A stretch of 11,974 nucleotides of DNA. Origin: Actinomycetes bacterium. GTDB taxonomy: Bacteria > Actinomycetota > Acidimicrobiia > Acidimicrobiales > Acidimicrobiaceae. Of this stretch, positions 1-5,391 are shown one piece after another (the first letter of the stretch is position 1; each line of letters starts with the position of its first letter). Below the pieces are notes generated by a model. That model saw only the letters and a program-made list of their open reading frames with translations. It made no database searches and had not been told where the DNA came from. The stretch lies in the NCBI GenBank assembly GCA_021790495.1, contig JAJYGZ010000375.1, positions 1-11,974 of the forward strand, written 5' to 3'. The position numbers were made by a program, and so were the translations under genes.

Positions 1-345
1 AACGACGCTCAGGCGATAGTGCCCGAACGACCTCGAGCGAAGCCAGCCAGCCTCGGCGTTGGCTACGGCGCTTTGCATGGTGTCTTTACCGAATGCGTTC
101 TCGGGGTCACACTCATGGTCTAAGTCCATGATTTGTGGGATGCGCCGTTCTGGATGAGTATTCCGAAACTCTTTACAGGACGCCCGAGCGACGCTGCGGG
201 TTGTCACCATATACATTTGGCCAGTTTGCTTGTTGCTAACCTTTTGCCGGCAAGCGCGCGTGAAGCTCATTGACGTTGTCAGAGGCAGTAGATTGGCCTT
301 ATTTGTCAAGGAGCCTTCCCCGAGCGTTAAAGCCGTTACTTTCAT
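1..345 (-). CDS. Hypothetical protein, C-terminus outside the window
   Basis: A leftward frame stays open for 115 codons from ATG 345 to the window edge, with an in-frame TAG not far upstream of the ATG. A second ATG at 270 (codon 26) is an alternative start, and the residues after it read more like a normal protein. A weak GGGGA lies upstream of ATG 345. The visible part has a basic stretch (TRACRQKVSNKQTG), then an acidic and alanine-rich part (LDHECDPENAF, SAVANAEAGWLR). I recognise no domain. It lies 40 bp downstream of the 168-aa gene on the same strand, so the two could be co-transcribed. Whether it is intact cannot be seen, because its end is missing. Confidence 0.45.
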   Translation of the reverse strand, partial: MKVTALTLGEGSLTNKANLLPLTTSMSFTRACRQKVSNKQTGQMYMVTTRSVARASCKEFRNTHPERRIPQIMDLDHECDPENAFGKDTMQSAVANAEAGWLRSRSFGHYRLSVV

Positions 346-385
346 ACACGTAGTCGGTTCCCCAGATTGCTATCGCGTGTTTCTG

Positions 386-892
386 CTATTGCATTTGTCC
401 AGACTGTGATGTGTCGGACCGTGCCTGAGCGCTCGTGAAGTCACGTGCGGCTTGCTCTGCCAGGTTTTTAATTGCGACGGTGTGGGTCGCCCGATACCGT
501 CGTTGTCGTTCGCGGTTGGTCAGCGCAGTTCCCGACCGGCGAGGACCGGGAGGCCGTCTTATTCGCGCCCAAGGCTGCCCCTTGATGCTTTCCCGCGCAA
601 CGAGATCGAAGATTCCGTAGGCGAGAACGCCGAGGGCGTAACGAGCATCGAGCGCGTCGGTGCCGCCCCAGCTGCTCGGGACTTCAACCCGGACAGTTCC
701 ATGGCGAACATCAACCAAGATAGCCCCGTCTCTGTCATCGCTGCGTGCAATGACTATGGGTCGTTTAATCCACTCGCCGCTAGCCCGACATGGCACACCA
801 GCCCGCTCACACAGCTCATGGAGGGGGATCGCCCCATCGGCGGGGACCATCGGCAGATACTTGGGCGTTGGCCAAAATGCGGGAAGGCTCAT
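386..892 (-). CDS. Hypothetical protein, 168 aa, with basic C-terminal region
   Basis: I do not recognise this protein. The first 110 residues look like a compact mixed alpha/beta domain: strands around residues 44-75 (IKRPIVIAR, ILVDVRHGTVRVEVP) are followed by a helix at about 80-100 (DARYALGVLAYGIFDLVA). Residues 108-135 are very basic, with RIRRPPGPRRSG and a TNRERQRRYRA motif, which suggests contact with nucleic acid (inference). The tail is polar. No HExxH is present, so it is not an active IrrE/ImmA-type peptidase, although the strand-then-helix order loosely recalls that fold. The start at 892 is supported by a TACAAT box seven bases upstream and by the lack of a Shine-Dalgarno, which suggests a leaderless message. 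It is divergent from the nucleotidyltransferase gene with 32 bp between starts, so it could be that gene's regulator or antitoxin; this is a guess from position only. Confidence 0.6.
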   Translation of the reverse strand: MSLPAFWPTPKYLPMVPADGAIPLHELCERAGVPCRASGEWIKRPIVIARSDDRDGAILVDVRHGTVRVEVPSSWGGTDALDARYALGVLAYGIFDLVARESIKGQPWARIRRPPGPRRSGTALTNRERQRRYRATHTVAIKNLAEQAARDFTSAQARSDTSQSGQMQ

Positions 893-905
893 CAGTGTTA
901 TTGTA
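893..905 (-). promoter_or_regulatory. -10-like box for the 168-aa gene, leaderless spacing
   Basis: On the minus strand TACAAT (905 to 900) matches the -10 consensus TATAAT at five of six positions. It lies seven bases from the ATG at 892, so transcription would begin at or next to the A of the start codon. No Shine-Dalgarno is seen. No good -35 was found, which is common in actinobacterial TANNNT promoters. Confidence 0.45.
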
Positions 906-912
906 ACGCTGA

Positions 913-924
913 TAAAATGGTGTC
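913..924 (+). promoter_or_regulatory. -10-like box for the nucleotidyltransferase gene, leaderless spacing
   Basis: TAAAAT at 913-918 is followed by six bases and then ATG 925, again placing the likely transcription start at the start codon. There is no Shine-Dalgarno before 925. The box faces the TACAAT box of the divergent gene, with only seven bases between them (906-912), so two RNA polymerases could not occupy both at once. Confidence 0.45.
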
Positions 925-1584
925 ATGTATGACTTCGAGCACTTATTGGCAATCTGTTATGACATCGCTTCCGAGCATCCGGGCCAGGTCGTGTTCATCG
1001 GAGGAGTGGCAGCATTTTTGCACGTAGTGAACTCGCCTCTTGCCAGCGCGTATGCCGAAGCCACCCACGACGGCGACTTTTATGTTTCGCTCGCCGGGCT
1101 TCACGAACTGCGCGACACCGACGAGTTGGTATCCAATAAGCGACCGCGCAAGCACTCGTTTACCCGTGCTGGTTTCGACTTTGATGTTTATGGCCAATAC
1201 GACAGCGGTTTAATCGTGCCCTTTGAAGAGATTGCCGCTTATGCGGTCAGCTATGACGGTGTCAACGTGGCTGCCATCGAGCACCTTTTCGCGCTCAAGC
1301 TCGCTGCCCTGGCGGACCGAGGCGGATCCTCCAAGGGGGAAAAGGATGTCCGGGATCTTGCCCGCCTGTCCCTCGTGGAACACGAGTTCCGTCCGGAACG
1401 ACTGGTTCCGTACCTGCGAGACGAACATCTTGAGATCCTCTCCTTGCTTTCCTCGGGGAGCGAAATCGTTGGCCTCGCCAAGGGAAACGTGAAGGAAATC
1501 AAGGCCATCCGCCGCAAGCTGACCGAGATTGCACAAAGCGTAGAACGCGCCTGGCAACAAGGCGGAGGTCAAGACCAGTCGTGA
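925..1584 (+). CDS. Nucleotidyltransferase-fold protein, possible orphan toxin
   Basis: The 219-aa protein shows hallmarks of the minimal or AbiEii-like DNA polymerase beta nucleotidyltransferase superfamily. Motif I is FIGGVAAFLH (residues 24-33). The metal-binding motif is HDGDFYVS (48-55) with Asp49 and Asp51. A third acidic strand, FDFDVYG, is at 84-90. A helical segment at 117-148 (AIEHLFALKLAAL, then KDVRDLARL) matches the usual post-catalytic helix that carries a conserved Lys and a KD.RDL element. Such proteins transfer nucleotides to tRNA or protein targets, often as toxins; the substrate here is unknown. The last 60 residues are helical and charged. No antitoxin is adjacent on the same strand. 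It is divergent from the 168-aa gene and convergent with abiEii (94 bp between stops). ATG 925 was chosen from the TAAAAT box six bases upstream. The DUF6036-like families are the closest group I can recall, uncertainly. Confidence 0.8.
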   Translation: MYDFEHLLAICYDIASEHPGQVVFIGGVAAFLHVVNSPLASAYAEATHDGDFYVSLAGLHELRDTDELVSNKRPRKHSFTRAGFDFDVYGQYDSGLIVPFEEIAAYAVSYDGVNVAAIEHLFALKLAALADRGGSSKGEKDVRDLARLSLVEHEFRPERLVPYLRDEHLEILSLLSSGSEIVGLAKGNVKEIKAIRRKLTEIAQSVERAWQQGGGQDQS

Positions 1585-1678
1585 GCGCCAGACCAAACAG
1601 ATCTCACACCGACAAAGCGCAAAGCCTTTGAACTGACCGGGGCACCAACCACCCATGGGGGGAAGTCGTAAGATTGCG

Positions 1679-2587
1679 CTAAGGCACCTCTGGCGGGCTC
1701 GGCTTATCCGGCGTCAGCTCGTTGAGGGCTGCTTTAGCGACTCCCGCTACTACCGATAGCATCTGGTGCACAACGAAAGTATCCTGGATGATTGCCCGGT
1801 GCGGGCCTTCAAGAAATCGAGACATTTCTTTTTGAAATGCGCCGATAGTTACCTGATCTCCCAGTTGTTTGGTTCTGCTCCGGAGACTTTGAACAAAATT
1901 AGTTCGGTCAAGGAAATAATCCTTTATTTTCCACCGCACCAGCTCAATATCTAGTGATGCACCCGCTTGTGCGAGCATATGGATATCCCACGAGTCCCTT
2001 TGTTTGATATAGGGCCGCGCTCCAAGAGCGATTATTTTGTCGGCAAGAATCTCTTCTTTGGATTCCGACTTGAGCAAAATCGCCCGATACGCATACGGCA
2101 CGTTGTCTGACATGGTGCGCACTTGCATGACTTCACTGGAATATGCCTGGATCTTCGCCACTTTAACCTGGATGAGATAGCTCTGCTGGGCGGATCGATC
2201 CAACAGCGGTAATCGCACTTTGGCTTTCCATCGGCCTAGTGGAACCTTGTCTGGCGGGTTGGGAAGGCGCTCAGCCACCTCGATGGATAATCCATACCGG
2301 CTGCCAACGCTTTTCTTCACTCGCTCCACAAACGGCTTCATGACAGAAGCGTCGAAATCCAATCCGCCCGCGAAGTCCAAATCCTCGGAATAGCGCGCGC
2401 CGCTGTGACACAATCTCAGCGCGGTACCACCTTGGAACACCAGGTTCCCAGCGCTCCCGCTTTCCATGAGCGTCTGTAGAATCTCATAGTGCAACAGCTC
2501 CTTGACAACCGCAGGGAAACTTGCTTGGTTTTCTCTGGCGATCTGTTGTGCCAAATCCATTAGCGATGTGAAATCCGATGCCATCAC
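1679..2587 (-). CDS. abiEii: AbiEii toxin, nucleotidyltransferase
   Basis: This is the toxin of the AbiE type IV toxin-antitoxin/abortive infection system, a Pol-beta-fold nucleotidyltransferase; studied AbiEii relatives act on tRNA or other RNA using NTPs. Motif I is FQGGTALRL (residues 51-59) and motif II is YSEDLDF (66-72), with the metal-binding pair Asp69 and Asp71. The later conserved block is ILADKIIALGARPYIKQRD (180-198) followed by WDIHML, carrying Lys184, Lys195 and Asp198. At 302 aa it is a normal length, so all catalytic parts look present. It can start at GTG 2587, which overlaps the abiEi stop as GTGA, or at ATG 2584, which gives TGATG; both imply translational coupling to abiEi. 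The gene is more AT-rich than the right half of the window, consistent with horizontal transfer. Confidence 0.93.
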   Translation of the reverse strand: MMASDFTSLMDLAQQIARENQASFPAVVKELLHYEILQTLMESGSAGNLVFQGGTALRLCHSGARYSEDLDFAGGLDFDASVMKPFVERVKKSVGSRYGLSIEVAERLPNPPDKVPLGRWKAKVRLPLLDRSAQQSYLIQVKVAKIQAYSSEVMQVRTMSDNVPYAYRAILLKSESKEEILADKIIALGARPYIKQRDSWDIHMLAQAGASLDIELVRWKIKDYFLDRTNFVQSLRSRTKQLGDQVTIGAFQKEMSRFLEGPHRAIIQDTFVVHQMLSVVAGVAKAALNELTPDKPSPPEVP

Positions 2588-3111
2588 GATGCCTCCCGAC
2601 TAGGGACATCTACCATCGCCAGATTGCGTCTGACGTAACGCAGGTCTAGATATGCCCGCTCAGGCGCGGCAACGTGGACGCCCCGGCGCCCATCGAAGAC
2701 CACCTCCTGGGAATTTTCGGCCCTGGTGGTATGGGTAAATTCCAAAACGCCATAAGGAGTGGAAAATACCCCGCTGCGTCCCGAGGTCATCAGCGTGTGA
2801 CAAAAAGGAATCTGCGAGATCCATCCCGCATCAGACAGCACCGATTCGAGCGAGAGGTAGGAGAAATCGTATGGGCGCATGATGGAAACGAGCGCCAGGA
2901 GGGGTTCTGCAGGCATGCTCCGCGCCCTCGGATTTACGTAGATACCTCGCGTTACGCGAGTGATGATCCCGGCCTTGGCGTGACGCATTAACGCAGTTTT
3001 GAGACTGCCTGGTGTTTCATCGAAAATCAATTCAAGCCTGGGCAGATCGAAGGCCCAAAGTCCCTGGCTATCCCATCGGTCCAAGGTTCGAAGCAAATCA
3101 AACGCCTTCAT
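2584..3111 (-). CDS. abiEi: AbiEi antitoxin and autorepressor
   Basis: This is the antitoxin partner of AbiEii. Residues 1-60 form the winged helix-turn-helix typical of AbiEi_4-type antitoxins, ending in AKAGIITRVTRGIYVNP (45-61). The C-terminal domain includes YLSLESVLSDAGWI (85-98), a fold common to AbiEi proteins, and ends with VHVAAPERAYLDLRYV (145-160). At 175 aa it is near the short end for the family. In characterised AbiE systems the winged-helix half represses the operon by binding inverted repeats and the C-terminal half is needed to neutralise the toxin, without a stable protein complex. Here ATG 3111 is followed directly by abiEii with a four-base overlap, the classical order. 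A TAGGCT box six bases upstream of the ATG and only a weak GAGAG make leaderless translation possible. Confidence 0.9.
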   Translation of the reverse strand: MKAFDLLRTLDRWDSQGLWAFDLPRLELIFDETPGSLKTALMRHAKAGIITRVTRGIYVNPRARSMPAEPLLALVSIMRPYDFSYLSLESVLSDAGWISQIPFCHTLMTSGRSGVFSTPYGVLEFTHTTRAENSQEVVFDGRRGVHVAAPERAYLDLRYVRRNLAMVDVPSREAS

Positions 3112-3117
3112 ACTCTC

Positions 3118-3147
3118 AGCCTAGCTTAAACTAGATGAGTTTGTCTA
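3118..3147 (-). promoter_or_regulatory. Candidate abiEi-abiEii promoter
   Basis: On the minus strand, TAGACA (3147 to 3142), an 18-base spacer and TAGGCT (3123 to 3118) lie just before ATG 3111. The -10 box is weak (TANNNT only). The start of transcription would fall close to the ATG. Confidence 0.35.
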
Positions 3148-3174
3148 TTTGGTGTTGAGTACGAGTTTAGAGTT
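3121..3174. repeat. Candidate AbiEi operator repeats
   Basis: Two CTAG half-sites (3121-3124 and 3131-3134) flank a central TTAA, forming an imperfect palindrome inside the proposed promoter. To its right, on the plus strand, GAGTT-type units recur at 3137-3142, 3163-3168 and 3170-3174, with a further GAGT at 3157-3160. AbiE operons are known to be repressed by AbiEi at repeats in this position, so these are the natural operator candidates. Confidence 0.4.
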
Positions 3175-3218
3175 CATGGTTTATCGGGCGAGAGGAGATT
3201 ACCTTGTTGCCCACCGCG

Positions 3219-3247
3219 TTGACCGCTCCCTGGAATTCGAGTATTAA
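3219..3247 (+). promoter_or_regulatory. Candidate promoter upstream of the acyl-CoA dehydrogenase gene
   Basis: TTGACC at 3219-3224 (five of six to the -35 consensus), a 17-base spacer and TATTAA at 3242-3247 (four of six) make a reasonable sigma-70-type promoter. Transcription would start near 3254-3256, giving a leader of about 175 bases before the gene at 3431. Confidence 0.4.
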
Positions 3248-3255
3248 CTGGGGTC

Positions 3256-3391
3256 ATGACAAATCGCGTGCGCGACGGTTTCTTGGGAAGGAACTACCAG
3301 TATCCATGAACCGTTGTCGAAACTTGATGCACACTCGGCGGATGGGAGCCTTTTTTCGCAAATTCAGCTCCACATGATTGCGCCTAGTTAG
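3256..3391 (+). other. Leader with three ATGA-overlapping mini reading frames
   Basis: The gene-free stretch 3112-3430 holds the abiE promoter on its left and this leader on its right. An ATG at 3256, eight bases after the TATTAA box, opens 17 codons ending in TGA at 3307-3309. That stop overlaps ATG 3306, which opens 23 codons ending at 3375-3377. That stop in turn overlaps ATG 3374, which opens five codons ending in TAG at 3389-3391. None has a Shine-Dalgarno. A small hairpin, GCCTA (3382-3386) with TAGGC (3398-3402), follows. It may be a translated regulatory leader or chance; I cannot tell from sequence. Confidence 0.25.
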
Positions 3392-3430
3392 CGGTTGTAG
3401 GCTACCAAGAGGATTAGTTCTTTGACCTAA

Positions 3431-4657
3431 GTGAGTGATGTAATGGATTTCGAACTCAGCGCTACTGCTAAAGATCTGCAAAAGCGCCTCCTGGCGTTCA
3501 TGGAAGAATTCGTCTTCCCAGCCGAGGAACTCTATGAGCTTCAAATGGCGGAATCGGGCGATCCGCACTTTCACCCCCAGGTCATCGAGGATCTAAAGAC
3601 AGAGGCCCGGTCGCGCGGCTTATGGAACCTATTCCTTCCCCATAAGACCGAATGGACCGATGGGCTCTCCAATCTCGATTACGCGCCTCTGGCCGAGATA
3701 ACTGGCATGAGCCATCTCGGGCCAGAAGCGCTGAACTGCGCCGCGCCCGATACTGGCAACATGGAGATTCTCACCACCTTCGGCACTGAGGAGCAGAAAG
3801 AAGAGTGGCTGAGGCCCCTTTTGGCGGGAGAGATCCGCTCATGTTTTTCTATGACGGAGCCGGCAGTGGCTTCCTCGGATGCCTCGAACATAGAGTGTTC
3901 GATGGTGCGCGACGGAGACAGCTATGTCATAAATGGTCGTAAGTGGTGGTCATCAGGGGCGTCTTCCCCGCGCTGTAAGGTGGCGATTGTGATGGGCAAG
4001 ACGGACCCTACCGCTTCGCCGTACCGCCAACAGTCGATGATCCTGGTTCCCCTCGATACTCCCGGAGTGATCAAGGTCAGGGATCTCACGGTATTTGGAT
4101 ACCAGGATCGCGAGGGCCATGGAGAGATCCTCTATGACAACGTGCGGGTTCCCGCCAGCAATCTTCTCGGGGAGGAGGGTGGCGGATTCGCCATCGCCCA
4201 GGCGAGGCTTGGGCCCGGAAGAATCCATCACACCATGCGCTCCATTGGTGCCGCGGAGCGGGCGCTGGATCTAATGTGCAAACGTGCCAAAAGCAGAGTC
4301 GCCTTCGGCAAGACCCTGGCAGAGCAAGGAGTCATCCAGACTTGGATCGCCGACTCGCGGATCGAAATCGATCAAGCGCGGCTCCTGACCTTTTACGCGG
4401 CGTGGCTGATGGATACCGTCGGAAATAAGGGCGCCCGTACCGAGATCTCGGCGATTAAGGTTGTCGCCCCCAATGTGGCCCTCAGAGTGATCGATCGCGC
4501 GATTCAAGTTTTCGGCGGTGCCGGAGTTTCCGGTGACACTCCGCTGGCGCGGATGTACGCGGGACAGAGAACCCTTAGGCTCGCCGACGGTCCCGACGAG
4601 GTGCACCGTATGACCATTGCTCGACGAGAGCTTCGCAAGCACGAGGGCAAGTCGTAG
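3431..4657 (+). CDS. Acyl-CoA dehydrogenase, ACAD10/11-like
   Basis: This is a FAD-dependent acyl-CoA dehydrogenase that would make an alpha,beta double bond in an acyl-CoA and pass electrons to electron-transfer flavoprotein. At 408 aa it is full length. The FAD/substrate signature of the middle domain is [17 protein letters not shown] (138-154), followed by [11 protein letters not shown] (167-177). The C-terminal helical domain has [13 protein letters not shown] (270-282), SRVAFGKTL (288-296) and [18 protein letters not shown] (359-376). By hand alignment, Asp386 in [10 protein letters not shown] takes the place of the usual catalytic Glu of medium-chain enzymes, as in the ACAD10/11-like group, whose members handle branched or 4-hydroxy-acid derived substrates. 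The frame opens at GTG 3431, directly after an in-frame TAA; ATG 3443 is an alternative, and neither has a strong ribosome-binding site. AGAGGA at 3408-3413 is too far upstream of both. Substrate unknown. Confidence 0.93.
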   Translation: MSDVMDFELSATAKDLQKRLLAFMEEFVFPAEELYELQMAESGDPHFHPQVIEDLKTEARSRGLWNLFLPHKTEWTDGLSNLDYAPLAEITGMSHLGPEALNCAAPDTGNMEILTTFGTEEQKEEWLRPLLAGEIRSCFSMTEPAVASSDASNIECSMVRDGDSYVINGRKWWSSGASSPRCKVAIVMGKTDPTASPYRQQSMILVPLDTPGVIKVRDLTVFGYQDREGHGEILYDNVRVPASNLLGEEGGGFAIAQARLGPGRIHHTMRSIGAAERALDLMCKRAKSRVAFGKTLAEQGVIQTWIADSRIEIDQARLLTFYAAWLMDTVGNKGARTEISAIKVVAPNVALRVIDRAIQVFGGAGVSGDTPLARMYAGQRTLRLADGPDEVHRMTIARRELRKHEGKS

Positions 4658-4688
4658 TCGCGCAGGTGCCCAAAGCGCCAGCATGCAT

Positions 4689-4718
4689 TTGACCACCCTT
4701 ACCCACCACAAGTATTGC
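4689..4718 (+). promoter_or_regulatory. Candidate promoter for the TfoX-domain gene
   Basis: TTGACC (4689-4694), 18 bases, then TATTGC (4713-4718). The -35 is good and the -10 is weak. It lies in the 149-bp gap between the dehydrogenase and the TfoX-domain gene and would give a leader of about 80 bases. Confidence 0.3.
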
Positions 4719-4806
4719 GCTTGGAATTGGAAAAGGGGTTTGCCCGTGGCTTCAGGGGTCGAATCGCCTATGGTTGGCTCGACACCCGACCCAAGAGAAG
4801 CGTAGC

Positions 4807-5184
4807 ATGGCGCCAAAGATGGAAAAGTCATCGCCGGAGGTTCTCGAAACCTTTGATATGATCGCGGGCTGGGTTCCCGAGGCCACCCGCAAGTTGGCCT
4901 TTGGCTTTCCTATTTGTGTGATAAACGGGAACATGTTCATGGGCGTCTTTGAGAACGAGATCTTCTTGCGTCTTGAGGTATCGCTGCGCGAGGAGCTAAT
5001 CACCGAATTTGGCCTTGCCCCCTTTGAGCCCGTTTTAGGGCGAGCGATGCGCGAGTATTTGGTCCTCAGCGCCGAACTTCTAGACTCCGCCGAGTTGGCC
5101 GCTTTGGTTCGGCGCGCCTTTGACTACGGCCTCAGCCTGCCAGCCAAAGTTCCCAAGGCCCAAGGGGCCAAGGCCCGAAAGTGA
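4807..5184 (+). CDS. TfoX N-terminal domain protein
   Basis: The 125-aa protein matches the TfoX/Sxy N-terminal domain family. The signature is RKLAFGFPICVINGNMFMG (28-46), then FENEIFLRL (48-56) and the PFEPVLGRAMREYLVL block (72-87). The tail is Lys- and Ala-rich (110-125). TfoX itself promotes competence with CRP in proteobacteria, but it has a second C-terminal domain that is absent here. Stand-alone N-terminal-domain proteins are widespread and mostly uncharacterised, so a competence role should not be assumed. ATG 4807 was chosen because AAGAGAAG (4793-4800) sits six bases upstream and the homologous part begins soon after; a TTG at 4774 would add 11 residues of low plausibility. It follows the dehydrogenase on the same strand and is convergent with pspA. 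Confidence 0.85.
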   Translation: MAPKMEKSSPEVLETFDMIAGWVPEATRKLAFGFPICVINGNMFMGVFENEIFLRLEVSLREELITEFGLAPFEPVLGRAMREYLVLSAELLDSAELAALVRRAFDYGLSLPAKVPKAQGAKARK

Positions 5185-5391
5185 CGACGGCGAACAAGAG
5201 GCGTCGAAGTTGGAGCATTCGGGTGGGGAGGCATAGGCAAGCGCGACACTGCTTTACCCGCAAGCCACTGCACCCGGGGTCCCCAACGAGACCGAACACT
5301 GCGGTACGAGCGCTTGGGCATCCGATTGTCAGGGGTGACAAAACCGCCGCAGTTGGCGCGGGTTGACTCTCTGGCAGTTCAGGAGCGCCGG

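Noticed and set aside
452..1027. 191-codon rightward frame overlapping the 168-aa gene and the nucleotidyltransferase start
   Set aside because: Antisense to the better-supported leftward gene and out of frame with the nucleotidyltransferase; low-complexity composition.
1652..1659. CCCATGGG palindrome between the nucleotidyltransferase and abiEii stops
   Set aside because: Too short and without flanking symmetry or T-runs to call a terminator or attachment site.
3254..3574. 106-codon leftward frame across the dehydrogenase start
   Set aside because: Antisense shadow of a clear acyl-CoA dehydrogenase; no ribosome-binding site or family features.
4750..4775. GGGGTCGAATCGCC resembling a tRNA T-arm
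   Set aside because: The T-loop lacks the TTC core and no acceptor, D-arm or anticodon arm surrounds it.
4684..4805. 40-codon frame between the dehydrogenase and TfoX-domain genes, stopping one base before ATG 4807
   Set aside because: No ribosome-binding site, odd composition, and it overlaps the candidate promoter; chance is the simpler reading.
5181..5366. 61-codon frame starting at GTG that overlaps the TfoX-domain stop (GTGA)
   Set aside because: Very Arg/His/Pro-rich with no family resemblance; looks like GC-rich non-coding DNA between convergent genes.
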